The translations under genes and the position numbers were made by a program. The notes below the pieces were generated by a model. It was given only the letters and a program-made list of their open reading frames with translations, was not told where the DNA came from and ran no database searches. From COE1 sp949066965 (lineage in GTDB: Bacteria; Bacillota; Clostridia; Lachnospirales; Lachnospiraceae), in NCBI GenBank assembly GCA_949066965.1, contig CARTDA010000012.1, forward strand, positions 1 through 64,000: 64,000 nt of DNA, written 5' to 3'. This document shows positions 47,956 through 57,165 of this stretch, piece after piece. The number at the start of each line of letters is the position of its first letter. Position 1 is the stretch's first letter.

Positions 47956-49167
47956 TTAAATGAATGAATTGTAATCAGAAGCGGACGGTATATTGTAAGA
48001 TGCCTTTGAAGTGTATCCGCTTGCTGCGTTTGCCTTGGTGTTCATGTAATAGTCTACACGGGATGCGGTGCTCGCAACATAAGAGCCGTAATTCTTGAAG
48101 AAGTCCTGTACCTTGGACATGTCGGCTTTCTTAAAGGTGTCCTCGTCGAGCGACAGCCTGCCCTTTTTGTCCACGCTGATGCCGAACTCTTTCAGCGCCT
48201 TGGTGTTGTTTGCCGTTCTCTCCCTGATGTAAGACAGATTCGACAGTACACCGGAGTTGGAGCTTGACTCTGCCTTGTCAAACATATTGTTGTAGTTGTT
48301 TACGAAACTCTTTGCAGTGGAAAGGATTTTGGCAACATTATATTCACCGGTCTCATTGCCGTCCTTATCCTTTACCTTTGCATATAAGTCAGCAGATGCA
48401 AGTGCCTCGCCGTCCGCCTTGAGTGCGGCAGCGCTTGAACTGGTCGGTTTTTTGGTATCCGTGCTTGTGTTGTTGTTGGTCTTGTCTGTAGTGGTGTTCG
48501 TGGTATTTCCTGCAAATTTTACGCGGGAGGCAATCGTAGAACCATAGCTCTGGATATTGTCCGGCGAGAACAGCTTCTGTACTTTTGAGAGGTCAGCTTC
48601 CTTTAACTTGGATTCATTGAGCTGAAGCGTTCCGTCCTTTTTGAGCATGACGCCGATTTCGCCAAGTTCTTTTTCAAACTTCGAGGTGCTGCTCATCATG
48701 TTTGCAACATATGCCGTCTTGCTTGAAAGGGTAGAGCTTTTTGCCGCGGTCACAACATTGTTGTAATTGTTTACATATGATTTCATTGCAGAAACAACCT
48801 TTTCTGCCGCGGTCGACCCATTTTCCGTGTCCTCATATGTCTTTTCACTCTGCAATGTGGAAACAGAGGACTTTAAGCTGTTGATTCCGGAAGTCAGGTT
48901 GGAATTTGCCTCCTGTGTCTTCTTGGAAACAGTGGGATACTTTTTCTCCTCAAGTATCTTGTCAAGAATGTTGTTCGTGCCACGTCTCCGGCTTGAGGAC
49001 GACGTGGAGTCTGAACCGCTCTCTAAAGAACCATAGTAGGATTTGAGCAGTTTCTTATATGTACCGTTCTTTATCGCATTGCGTTCAGAGAACAGACTGT
49101 ACAGGTTTGCTGAGCCACTGTTAGAGCCAAACAGCGAATTGCCGTTCCAAAAGTTCATAAATGACAT
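47956..49167 (-). CDS. FliD-like repeat protein of unknown role
   Basis: A 403-residue, Ser/Asn/Lys-rich protein with two copies of one domain: about residues 100-215 (MKSYVNNYNNVV ... IGVMLKKDGTLQLNESKLKEADLSKVQKLF, in parts) and 275-375 (AKSFVNNYNNMF ... FGISVDKKGRLSLDEDTFKKADMSKVQDFF, in parts). The pattern YNN, I-G-(I/V), K-x-G-x-L-x-L-(N/D)E, VQ-x-(L/F)F is that of the C-terminal part of the flagellar cap protein FliD. A Thr/Ser/Asn linker joins the copies. There is no signal peptide and no flagellar gene nearby. The start is the ATG eight bases after AAGGAG; it has its own terminator. It may be a flagellum-associated accessory or an exported filament-like protein. Confidence 0.65.
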   Translation of the reverse strand: MSFMNFWNGNSLFGSNSGSANLYSLFSERNAIKNGTYKKLLKSYYGSLESGSDSTSSSSRRRGTNNILDKILEEKKYPTVSKKTQEANSNLTSGINSLKSSVSTLQSEKTYEDTENGSTAAEKVVSAMKSYVNNYNNVVTAAKSSTLSSKTAYVANMMSSTSKFEKELGEIGVMLKKDGTLQLNESKLKEADLSKVQKLFSPDNIQSYGSTIASRVKFAGNTTNTTTDKTNNNTSTDTKKPTSSSAAALKADGEALASADLYAKVKDKDGNETGEYNVAKILSTAKSFVNNYNNMFDKAESSSNSGVLSNLSYIRERTANNTKALKEFGISVDKKGRLSLDEDTFKKADMSKVQDFFKNYGSYVASTASRVDYYMNTKANAASGYTSKASYNIPSASDYNSFI

Positions 49168-49383
49168 ACTCATCACTCCTTCTCTAATAAAATAATTGTC
49201 TGGCTATTTTCATTCTATACTTATCTCCTGGAAAAATCAACGAATTTTCCATATTTTGGGCAGATACTGATAATAGTTTGTTACTGTTCTGCCTTTGTTT
49301 TCCAGATAAAAACCTTTGTATGATATATCGGATTGTAATGGGATTCTGATAACCCCGTTTCCATAATTTTCGTTAATATAATT

Positions 49384-49412
49384 TTGTCTTTTTCATGGTT
49401 TTCCAGTATAAT
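49384..49412 (+). promoter_or_regulatory. Promoter before methyltransferase fragment
   Basis: TTGTCT (49384-49389), a 17-bp spacer, then consensus TATAAT (49407-49412), 29 bp before the ATG at 49441. Confidence 0.65.
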
Positions 49413-49440
49413 ATATAAAAAAAATGAAATGGGGTGTCTT

Positions 49441-49572
49441 ATGGTTAAAAGTGTGATTGATTATTACAGCACATATGATGAGGATGGCAGATTGTTTCGG
49501 GATTACAGTCGTCAAATTGAATGGCTGACAACGATGCATTATTTTGATGCAATGATACCCCCAAGACTTTGA
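49441..49572 (+). pseudogene. N-terminal remnant of a SAM methyltransferase
   Basis: 43 codons starting VKSVIDYYSTYDEDGRLFRD and including RQIEWLTTMHYFD, the distinctive N-terminus of a class I methyltransferase group in Firmicutes. The SAM-binding motif that should follow directly is missing; the frame stops at CCAAGACTTTGA. Promoter and ribosome site (GGGGTG) are still present, so the gene was truncated by a deletion between here and the HAD gene. A short Met-Tyr peptide may still be expressed but would have no methyltransferase activity. Confidence 0.75.
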
Positions 49573-49680
49573 AAAAATATATGGCGTTTCATCTGCAAAT
49601 CTGCGAAACGAAAGGCGTGGCAGGCTCGGGGCTTCATGGGCTTGTCTTTCTGACTAGTAAATGAACAGGATGACACATCA

Positions 49681-50478
49681 TCACAGAAATCCATAATGTG
49701 CCAATGCCTGCCGGATGCCGCCGTTGCTGGACTTGGCGGTGACATACTCCACCTGCGCAAACAGGCTTTCCGGCGATGCGTTGCCCATGGCAATACTGTG
49801 GGGAACGTAGGAGAGCATGGGCAGGTCATTGTTGCTGTCGCCGAGGGCGTAGGCGCAGGACAAATCCAGATGGTAATAATTCAGTACGTACTGGATTCCG
49901 GTCGCCTTGGAGTACCCATAGGGCACGAATTCCCGAAAGGTGCCGCCCCTGTCAATGCAGTCAAACCATTTGTCGCTGACGCGGCGGAACGCTTCAAGCT
50001 GCGCTTCTTCCTGATACCAGATGACGAACTTGTCCGCAAAAAAGTTCGGGCTTTCCAGATGTTCCGGCATGTCGTCATAGCGGCGCGCAAAGGACTCGTA
50101 CTGGCGCACGGCGTCCGGGTGGTGCAGCGGGCGTGACAGGTCAAATGCCACAAAGCTGCGGGACTCAAACAAAATATCGACGTCTGCCATGCGTGCGGCG
50201 TTTAGAAGCTGCATCGTTGTGGAGTGGGTCTGCGCGACGTGGAGGACATCCTGTCCCCCGCAGTAAATGTTGGTGCCGCAGCCGCACACATATCCGTCCC
50301 AGCCGATATCGCGAAAGCGATGTTCCACATTCTGGAAGCAGCGCCCTGTGTTGATAAACATCAGGTTTCCGTTTGCGCGCGCCTTGGCAATTGCACAGGC
50401 TGTATCGTCTGGAATGCTGCCGTCAATCTCCGAAGTCAGTGTCCCGTCTATATCAAAAAAAGCAATTTTTCTAGTCAT
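49681..50478 (-). CDS. Cof-type HAD phosphatase
   Basis: A 265-residue haloacid-dehalogenase-type hydrolase of the Cof/IIB group. Motif I is FFDIDGTL (nucleophile and acid Asp9/Asp11 region), motif II FINTGR, and motif IV ALGDSNNDLPML near the end, with a cap domain in between. Such enzymes dephosphorylate sugar phosphates or cofactors such as FMN and PLP. The exact substrate is unknown. AAGGAG lies about eleven bases before the ATG. It is divergent from the ECF sigma gene. Confidence 0.88.
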   Translation of the reverse strand: MTRKIAFFDIDGTLTSEIDGSIPDDTACAIAKARANGNLMFINTGRCFQNVEHRFRDIGWDGYVCGCGTNIYCGGQDVLHVAQTHSTTMQLLNAARMADVDILFESRSFVAFDLSRPLHHPDAVRQYESFARRYDDMPEHLESPNFFADKFVIWYQEEAQLEAFRRVSDKWFDCIDRGGTFREFVPYGYSKATGIQYVLNYYHLDLSCAYALGDSNNDLPMLSYVPHSIAMGNASPESLFAQVEYVTAKSSNGGIRQALAHYGFL

Positions 50479-50646
50479 GTAACAGTTTCTCCTTCTGGCT
50501 TTTTACGGTGCCGTATATCATACATTTCTAAAATATATAGGAAAAATCAGGAAAAGTCAACAATGCTGTCAGATTTTCGCGGTGTGGAAGGTATTCTATA
50601 TAGATGCGCATCATTTAAGTAATATCAGGAGAAAAGGGGGCTTGCT

Positions 50647-51165
50647 ATGGAACAGGATGCAAAAGAACTGTTCGCGCGCTATGCGGACATGATTTACCGG
50701 ATTGCCATGTCGTATGGAAATTCCGTGCCGTTTGCGGAGGACATGGTTCAGGAGGTCTTTGTGCGGTATCTGAAAAAAAGACCCGGCTTTGAAAACAGCG
50801 TGCACGAAAAGGCATGGTTTATCCGCGTGGCAGTAAACTGCTGTAAAAGCATGCTGTCCTCTGCGTGGTCTCGCCGTGTCTGTCCGCTGGATGCGGCAGG
50901 ACAGCTTGCGGTGCCATTTGAGCGCCGGCAGGAGAGCGAATTGTACGAAATGCTGTCCTGCCTTCCGGCAAAGTACCGAATCGTGCTGTATCTGCGCTAT
51001 TACGAGGAATATCAGGTGAAGGAGATTGCGAAAATACTTGGCATCACGCCAAATCTTGTATCGGCGAGGCTGCGGCGCGCAAAAAAGATGCTCAGGCAGG
51101 AGCTTTTGAAACCATATCAGCAACAGGAAAAGGAGGCGTTTCTGGATGAAACAGGAATTATATAA
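50647..51165 (+). CDS. ECF-type RNA polymerase sigma factor
   Basis: A 172-residue sigma-70 family factor with only regions 2 and 4. Region 2 (about 8-75) includes YRIAMSYGNSVPFAEDMVQEVFVRYLKK, in parts, and AWFIRVAVNCCKS. Region 4 (about 105-160) has the helix-turn-helix YQVKEIAKILGITPNLVSARLRRAKKML, in parts. It would direct transcription of a small regulon, probably including itself. Its 3' end overlaps the downstream membrane protein gene by 20 bp, the usual arrangement for a sigma/anti-sigma pair. Confidence 0.9.
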   Translation: MEQDAKELFARYADMIYRIAMSYGNSVPFAEDMVQEVFVRYLKKRPGFENSVHEKAWFIRVAVNCCKSMLSSAWSRRVCPLDAAGQLAVPFERRQESELYEMLSCLPAKYRIVLYLRYYEEYQVKEIAKILGITPNLVSARLRRAKKMLRQELLKPYQQQEKEAFLDETGII

Positions 51166-52252
51166 AAATATGTACCGGCAGATATGCATGACGGAAGGGC
51201 AAAAAAACAGCGTCTGGCAGCGTATACAGACGAAAGAAGCAGAAAAAGAAAGGGCAGCGTGGTCTAAAGTGCCGTTTTCCGCACGCGCCGCAGTCTGTGC
51301 GGGGGTGCTGCTGGTATCGGGCATGACAGCGCTTGCGGCGGGTGAATTTTCCGTGATGGACAGGATTGCGGAGGCGATGGGATTTTTCACGCAAAACGAG
51401 CAGGAGCTGACGGAGGAACAGAAAACGATTTTTGCACGGTATGGGACGGCGCTTGGCAATGAAATTGCGCTGACACACGGCACGCTGAAATTAGATGCCG
51501 CCCTGTATGACGGGGATTATCTGTTTCTCCCATTCCGTTATGCATTTCATCAGGATGAGGTCGGTTATGCGGAACTGAAAGTCGGAACCGATATTCGGGA
51601 AACAAGCCTGTGGAAGGGCGGGACAATTGCCGGTTATGAACAGGATGTCGTCCATGCGGGCAATGACCGGCTTGGCTATCGTATCCGTCAGGATGTCAGG
51701 GCGCTGACTGGCTCTCTTACCAAGTATCAGTATGTAATTGAGGAGGATGGTGTCCTGTCAGGAAGTGTATTGCTGTCAACGGATGGAGACAGACCATTTA
51801 TGAAAGGAGATGTCATAGAGGTTGTCCGTTATGTGCAGGAGCCGGAGAAGGAGGAACGCGCGGAGACGCTCTCTGAGTTTACCCTGGAAAATGCCGTGGA
51901 ATGTCAGGAAGTGCCGCTGGATGATGCAGCTCGCAGCGCTTTGGGCGGCATGGGACTGGCGATGGAGAGCCTGACCATTTCCCCGCTGTCACTTCAATAC
52001 GCCGGAATCGGCACGCACAGGGATGTCACGCATACGTATATGGAAGTTGTCCTGAAGGATGGCAGCGTTGTGGGCGACATGGGGGCAGGGCAGGATTTTG
52101 ACTGTTCTGCGGCAGAGAGGGAATACACTTATTTTCAGGCACGCCAGCTTTTTACCGCGCCTGTGCTGCCAGGACAGATTGCAGGCGTGCGCGTGTGGAA
52201 CGACAAGGCAGAAGATGTGTGGATTCCGGTTGAATCCATTCCGAATCAGTGA
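51146..52252 (+). CDS. DUF4179-like membrane protein, probable anti-sigma partner
   Basis: A 368-residue protein: a short cytoplasmic part (1-45) that would bind the sigma factor, one membrane helix (about 48-68, ARAAVCAGVLLVSGMTALAA), and a large extracellular beta-rich domain. This matches the DUF4179/DUF5643-type proteins encoded behind ECF sigma genes in Clostridia. The start overlaps the sigma gene by 20 bp with AAAAGGAGG inside that gene, implying coupled synthesis. The signal that releases the sigma factor is unknown. Confidence 0.8.
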   Translation: MKQELYKNMYRQICMTEGQKNSVWQRIQTKEAEKERAAWSKVPFSARAAVCAGVLLVSGMTALAAGEFSVMDRIAEAMGFFTQNEQELTEEQKTIFARYGTALGNEIALTHGTLKLDAALYDGDYLFLPFRYAFHQDEVGYAELKVGTDIRETSLWKGGTIAGYEQDVVHAGNDRLGYRIRQDVRALTGSLTKYQYVIEEDGVLSGSVLLSTDGDRPFMKGDVIEVVRYVQEPEKEERAETLSEFTLENAVECQEVPLDDAARSALGGMGLAMESLTISPLSLQYAGIGTHRDVTHTYMEVVLKDGSVVGDMGAGQDFDCSAAEREYTYFQARQLFTAPVLPGQIAGVRVWNDKAEDVWIPVESIPNQ

Positions 52253-52288
52253 TAAAATGGCTATAAACGTCTTGAATGGAGGCTAGGG

Positions 52289-53875
52289 ATGGAGCGATAT
52301 TTTAACACGGAGGGTCCATGTGAACCGGAACTACATTATATGGTTCGGCTGGATGACAGGCTTGACCGAATCAAGCGCTTTTATATCGACAGGGGTAAGT
52401 ATTTTGTAATCAACAGGGGGAGGCAGTATGGCAAGACGACGACCCTGCATGCGCTTGAAGGGTATCTGCGAAACGATTACTATGTTGTTGCCCTGGATTT
52501 TCAGGGAATCAGCACAGCGGAATTTGGCGACGAATATATTTTTGTCAGGTCGTTTCTAAGGATATTTACAGAGGCGCTGGCGGACGGCGGGGCAGGCGCA
52601 GAGCAGATAAGGCAGGCTGCGGCATTTATGGAGCAGTCCCGGCAGTGCACACTGGGAGAGCTGTTCCATCTGATAAGCCAGATTTGCGGGACTGCAGACA
52701 AGCCGATTGTCATGCTGGTTGACGAGGTGGACAGCGCGGGCAACAATCAGGTTTTTATCGATTTTCTGGCGCAGCTTCGCATGTATTATAATCGCCGCCG
52801 AAAGAAGCCGATATTTCAGTCCGTGGTTCTCGCAGGGGTCTATGACATCAAAAACCTGAAATTAAAGCTTCGTCCGGAACAGGAGCATCAGTATAACAGT
52901 CCGTGGAACATTGCGGCGAATTTTGACGTGGAAATGGGTTTTTCGCAAAGCCAGATTGCCGCCATGCTGGATGAGTATGAGGCGGACAGGCACACCGGAA
53001 TGGATGTGGTGGCAATGGCAGGGGAGATTTATCAGTATACATCGGGGTATCCCTGTCTGGTGTCATCCATCTGCAAGCTTCTCGATGAGACACTGCCGTT
53101 TTGCGAGGAGTTTGCAGTGACCGGGCATGTATGGACGAAAGAGGGCATCACGGAGGCGGTAAAAATCATTTTAAACACAACGACACCGCTGTTTGACAGT
53201 ATGGTGAAGCAGCTTGACATGCATAAGGACTTGCGTAGTACATTGGAGGAAATCTTATATCAGGGAAAAAGAGTGCCATTTAGTCCGGATGAAAAGTCGA
53301 TGAATATGGGACTTATGTTTGGTTTCCTGAAAAACAGCAACGGTCAGATTATGGTGTCAAACCATATATTTGAAATGCGGATGCTGAACATGTTTATCAC
53401 GGAGGAGGCTGTGGAAAGTGAGGAATATCTGCGGGGGCAGCGTGACAGGAACCAGTTCATCACAGGCGGCAGATTGAATATGGATCTGGTTCTTGAAAAA
53501 TTTGTGGAATATTTCAATGAGATTTACGATGTCTCTGATGAAAAATTTATAGAAAAGTATGGACGCAAATTCTTCCTGCTGTATTTGAAGCCCATCATAA
53601 ACGGAACAGGCAATTATTATCTGGAGGCACAGACCCTGGATGCCGGGCGGACAGATGTGGTCGTGGATTACCGCGGTGAGCGGTTTGTCATCGAGATGAA
53701 AATCTGGCGCGGAAAAGAGTATAATGAACGCGGAGAGGAGCAGCTAAAGGGTTATCTCGAGTATTTTCACCAGAAAAAGGGATATATGCTTAGCTTTAAT
53801 TTTAACCAGAAGAAAAAGACAGGCATCCAAGTCATTACGCTTGGTGATATGACAATCGTGGAGGCAGTGGTATAG
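52289..53875 (+). CDS. AAA-ATPase-like / PD-(D/E)XK nuclease family protein
   Basis: A 528-residue member of the AAA-ATPase_like plus DUF1703-type family. The P-loop is RGRQYGKTTTLH (about 43-54; the canonical GK-S/T is present) and the Walker B VMLVDEVDSAG. The C-terminal nuclease-like domain has GRTDVVVDY (Asp) and FVIEMKIW (Glu-x-Lys) around residues 455-475, followed by QLKGYLEYF. Family members are abundant and multiplied in gut anaerobes; function is unproven, with mobile-element or defence roles proposed. The gene follows the sigma/anti-sigma pair by 36 bp with GGAGG, so it may be co-transcribed by chance. Confidence 0.82.
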   Translation: MERYFNTEGPCEPELHYMVRLDDRLDRIKRFYIDRGKYFVINRGRQYGKTTTLHALEGYLRNDYYVVALDFQGISTAEFGDEYIFVRSFLRIFTEALADGGAGAEQIRQAAAFMEQSRQCTLGELFHLISQICGTADKPIVMLVDEVDSAGNNQVFIDFLAQLRMYYNRRRKKPIFQSVVLAGVYDIKNLKLKLRPEQEHQYNSPWNIAANFDVEMGFSQSQIAAMLDEYEADRHTGMDVVAMAGEIYQYTSGYPCLVSSICKLLDETLPFCEEFAVTGHVWTKEGITEAVKIILNTTTPLFDSMVKQLDMHKDLRSTLEEILYQGKRVPFSPDEKSMNMGLMFGFLKNSNGQIMVSNHIFEMRMLNMFITEEAVESEEYLRGQRDRNQFITGGRLNMDLVLEKFVEYFNEIYDVSDEKFIEKYGRKFFLLYLKPIINGTGNYYLEAQTLDAGRTDVVVDYRGERFVIEMKIWRGKEYNERGEEQLKGYLEYFHQKKGYMLSFNFNQKKKTGIQVITLGDMTIVEAVV

Positions 53876-53975
53876 CGGCGGTTTAGGCTGACTGTGCAGG
53901 GTATGGGGATGAAGCGCTGCGATGAAGAAAAGTCCTGTGTGATGGGGCATGTGTGATAGAAGTGAGGAAAGGATA

Positions 53976-54953
53976 ATGGCTACTTTAAAGGATGTTGCAA
54001 AAGAGGCAGGTTTGACGGTAGGAACTGTATCAAGGGTGCTGAATAACAGGGGATATATCAGCGATGACGCGCGCGAAAAAGTAAACAGCGCAATGAAAAA
54101 ACTAAATTATCATCCAAATGAAGTGGCGCGTTCCTTGCAGGGAAAGAGCACAAATACCATCGGGCTGATTGTCCCGCATATCAGGCATCCGTATTTTGCG
54201 GAGATGATTAGCAATATAGAAAACCAGGCATATAAAAAGGGATATCGGATTTTGCTCTGCAACGCACAGAGCATAGAGGAAAAGGAGAGGGAGTACATTG
54301 ATATCTGCACCGGGAACAGGGTGGCTGGGATTATCCTGTGCAGCGGAACCGTGTCGGTCGAGGTGTTTGACGGGATTCGCGTTCCGGTGATTACCATGGA
54401 GCGTTTTCTTGAAAATGGAACTGCCGCAGTGGAGTGCGACAACAGGCAGGGAGGGGCGCTGGCTGCTGAAAGGCTGATTTCCTGCGGATGCCGGCATCTG
54501 CTCCATGTGGGAAATATCAGCAGTATATCCATGCCGGCAGACCAGCGCACGGAGGGCTTCCGGCAAGTCTGTGAGAAGAAGGGGGTCGCCTTCCATGAAG
54601 TTTTTACGGAGAAATCGCAGTACCATAATATGAAGTATGATGCCCTGATTGAAAAGGCATTGCAGGAGCATCCGGAGACGGACGGGCTTTTTGTGAACAG
54701 TGACGTGATCGCAGCGCAGGCGTTGCAGGTTTGCCGCAGGATGGGAATATCGGTGCCGGGGCAGATGAAGGTTATCGGCTTTGATGATGTCAACATCGCC
54801 GCGCTTACCACGCCGCAGCTGACAACGATTCACCAGCCTGTCAGGGAAATGGCAGAGATAGCGGTCAATCTGCTCCATGATGCCGTCAGCGGGAAAATAG
54901 TGCCGAAACGAACCGTGCTTCCGGTATATCTGGTGGAGCGGGAGACTGCGTGA
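53976..54953 (+). CDS. LacI-family repressor of the sucrose cluster
   Basis: A 325-residue LacI/GalR regulator. The helix-turn-helix reads TLKDVAKEAGLTVGTVSRVL (residues 3-22) with hinge NEVARSLQGKSTNTIGLIVP. The sensor domain is complete (GFDDVNIAALTTPQLTTIHQP near the end, in parts). It lies directly upstream of the GH13/GH32/fructokinase genes, whose promoter region holds two inverted copies of a 12-bp site, so it is the likely sucrose- or fructose-responsive repressor (ScrR/SacR-like). The start at 53976 has GGAAAGG upstream; the longer upstream frame lacks a ribosome site. Confidence 0.9.
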   Translation: MATLKDVAKEAGLTVGTVSRVLNNRGYISDDAREKVNSAMKKLNYHPNEVARSLQGKSTNTIGLIVPHIRHPYFAEMISNIENQAYKKGYRILLCNAQSIEEKEREYIDICTGNRVAGIILCSGTVSVEVFDGIRVPVITMERFLENGTAAVECDNRQGGALAAERLISCGCRHLLHVGNISSISMPADQRTEGFRQVCEKKGVAFHEVFTEKSQYHNMKYDALIEKALQEHPETDGLFVNSDVIAAQALQVCRRMGISVPGQMKVIGFDDVNIAALTTPQLTTIHQPVREMAEIAVNLLHDAVSGKIVPKRTVLPVYLVERETA

Positions 54954-54962
54954 CAGCCGGCA

Positions 54963-55006
54963 GGGTGTCGGGAAATGAGACAGAATCATTTTCCGGCACC
55001 CTTTTT
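54963..55006 (+). terminator. Terminator after LacI gene
   Basis: GGGTGTCGGGAAATG (54963-54977) pairs with CATTTTCCGGCACCC (54987-55001), followed by TTTTT. Confidence 0.85.
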
Positions 55007-55017
55007 ATGCGCAGCCC

Positions 55018-55122
55018 CATGCACAATGCGTATAATGCACGCATGGAAGTATGCCGCTAAGGCGGCGCATGGGGCGCGCAGCGAGTAGGAGAGAAGGTCA
55101 TTCCCCGACTCGATTGCGCAGG
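55018..55122 (+). repeat. Palindromic intergenic repeat, copy near sucrose genes
   Basis: Contains ATGCACAATGCG, then GCCGCTAAGGCGGC followed by GCATGGGG, then GCGAGTAGGAGAGAAGGTCA and TTCCCCGACTCG. These are the same modules in a different order and spacing from copy 1 (505-620). Confidence 0.6.
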
Positions 55123-55129
55123 GAATATA

Positions 55130-55141
55130 TCAATCGTTTAA
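55130..55141 (+). promoter_or_regulatory. Upstream operator of sucrose operon
   Basis: TCAATCGTTTAA is the exact reverse complement of the site at 55231-55242. The two lie 101 bp apart, a distance suited to a repression loop by a LacI-type tetramer or two dimers. Confidence 0.6.
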
Positions 55142-55230
55142 TATACGTAAAAATTAGCATATTTTGGATGATAATTTAAAAAAATGTAAAAAAATAAAAG
55201 TAAAAAATTGTCTAATCCATTGAAAATATG

Positions 55231-55267
55231 TTAAACGATTGACACATAAGGAAAGGAATGTTACTAT
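55231..55267 (+). promoter_or_regulatory. Sucrose operon promoter and main operator
   Basis: TTGACA (55239-55244), a 17-bp spacer, then TACTAT (55262-55267). The operator TTAAACGATTGA (55231-55242) overlaps the -35 element, so a bound repressor would block polymerase. Confidence 0.65.
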
Positions 55268-55304
55268 TGAAATACCAACAATAAAAATATAGAGAGGTGG
55301 ACTT

Positions 55305-57152
55305 ATGGAAAAAAAGGAGATTTATACAAGGCGTCTTGAGCGGCATCATGACGAGCTTCGCTGGCTGTATATGGAACTGTATGATAATGGCGACATGTTT
55401 GCCGAGCTGTGTGACAATATGCAGCGCTTTTACAAGGAGCGCGGCACGGAGCTGAAAGCCATGGACTCCGTGCGCGAGGAGGACAAGAACTGGTACAAGC
55501 ACAATGACTTGCTGGGAATGATGCTGTATATTGACAACTTTGCAGGAACGATTAAGGGAGTAGAGTCAAAGCTGGACTATATTGAACAGTGCAATGTGAA
55601 TTACGTCCACCTGATGCCGTTTCTGGAGACGCCAAAGGGGCGCTCGGACGGCGGCTATGCAGTGTCCGATTTCAGAAAAGTGCAGGAGCATCTCGGCTCG
55701 ATGGAGGATCTGGAGCGTCTGACTGCGGCATGCCATCAAAAAGGAATCAATGTCTGCATGGATTTTGTCATGAACCACACTTCGGAGGACCATGAGTGGG
55801 CGAGAAGGGCACGCAGGGGCGAAGGGGAATATATGAGCCGCTATTTCTTCTTTGACAATTCCTATATACCATCTCTGTATGAGAAGACCGTGCCGCAGGT
55901 GTTCCCGACAACGGCTCCGGGCAATTTTACATGGCTTCCCGAGACGGAGCATTTTGTCATGACTACGTTTTATCCATACCAGTGGGACTTAAATTATAAG
56001 AATCCGCGTGTCTTTAATGAGATGATGTACCATTTCCTGTATCTGGCAAACAGGGGGATTGACATTATCCGGATTGATGCGGTACCATACATATGGAAAG
56101 AACTCGGTACGCAGTGCCGCAACCTGCCTCAGGTGCACACGATTGTGCGCATGATGCGCATGATTAGTGAGATTGTCTGCCCGGGTGTGCTCCTGCTTGG
56201 CGAGGTGGTCATGGAGCCGGAGAAGGTAGTGCCCTATTTTGGCACCGTGGAAAAGCCGGAGTGCCATATGCTATACAATGTGACCACCATGGCGACAACA
56301 TGGCATACGGTTGCGACAAGGGATACCAGGCTCCTGAAACGGCAGCTTGACATTGTAAGTTCCCTCCCGAAAGACTATGTGTTTCTGAATTATCTGCGCT
56401 GCCATGATGACATTGGCTGGGGACTGGATTATGATGTACTGCGGGAAGACGGAATCAAGGAACGGCCGCATAAAAAATACCTGAATGACTATTTTCAGGG
56501 ATATGCGGGAGAGAGCTGCAGCCGCGGAGAGCTGTACAATGCGGATCCGGTTACGGGCGATGCGAGATTCTGCGGGACAACTGCATCCATGTGCGGCATC
56601 GAAAAGGCAGGGTTTGAGCAGGATTCGGAGGGGATGGAGCGCGCAATCCGGATGGATGTGATGCTTCATGCATATATGTTCATGCAGTCCGGAATACCGG
56701 TTTTGTACAGCGGGGATGAAATCGCGCAGGTAAATGACTATACATATAAGGATGAGCCGGACAAGGCAGCGGATTCCCGTTACATACACCGCGGTGCGAT
56801 GAACTGGACGCTTGCGGAAAATATCTCTAAGCCGGATACGGTGGAGGGGAAAATGTTTGCACAGCTTGGGCAGCTGGAACGGATACGGAAATCGGAGAAG
56901 GTGTTTGAGACAAATGCAGATATGCGGACAATCGATACCGGAGATGTGGCGGTGCTTTGCATCGCAAGGCATTTTGCGGGCGACGAGGTTGTGGGGCTGT
57001 TTAATTTCAGTGAGCATGAAAAAATAATCCGGATGGATGCGTATGGCGGGAAGTTTGTGGACATGATTATGGGAGATGCGCAGACACTGTCGGAAATCCA
57101 CATACCGGCGTACGGGTTCTGTTATTTGAAAAGAAAACCTGAAAAGAAATAA
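55305..57152 (+). CDS. GH13 amylosucrase-like enzyme (GH13_4 type)
   Basis: A 615-residue GH13 enzyme of the amylosucrase/sucrose hydrolase type: an all-helical N-terminal region (1-85), then the barrel with VHLMPFLETPKGRSDGGYAV, nucleophile Asp258 in IIRIDAVP, acid/base Glu300 in LLLGEVV and HDD (367-369). The SDGGYAV and DWDLNY-type (QWDLNYKNP) motifs are typical of the sucrose-acting subfamily. It would split sucrose, releasing fructose and either glucose or alpha-glucan. There is no signal peptide. It is first in a cluster with GH32 and fructokinase, which supports sucrose as substrate; trehalose-type activity is less likely. Confidence 0.82.
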   Translation: MEKKEIYTRRLERHHDELRWLYMELYDNGDMFAELCDNMQRFYKERGTELKAMDSVREEDKNWYKHNDLLGMMLYIDNFAGTIKGVESKLDYIEQCNVNYVHLMPFLETPKGRSDGGYAVSDFRKVQEHLGSMEDLERLTAACHQKGINVCMDFVMNHTSEDHEWARRARRGEGEYMSRYFFFDNSYIPSLYEKTVPQVFPTTAPGNFTWLPETEHFVMTTFYPYQWDLNYKNPRVFNEMMYHFLYLANRGIDIIRIDAVPYIWKELGTQCRNLPQVHTIVRMMRMISEIVCPGVLLLGEVVMEPEKVVPYFGTVEKPECHMLYNVTTMATTWHTVATRDTRLLKRQLDIVSSLPKDYVFLNYLRCHDDIGWGLDYDVLREDGIKERPHKKYLNDYFQGYAGESCSRGELYNADPVTGDARFCGTTASMCGIEKAGFEQDSEGMERAIRMDVMLHAYMFMQSGIPVLYSGDEIAQVNDYTYKDEPDKAADSRYIHRGAMNWTLAENISKPDTVEGKMFAQLGQLERIRKSEKVFETNADMRTIDTGDVAVLCIARHFAGDEVVGLFNFSEHEKIIRMDAYGGKFVDMIMGDAQTLSEIHIPAYGFCYLKRKPEKK

Positions 57153-57165
57153 GCGGAGGAGATGT

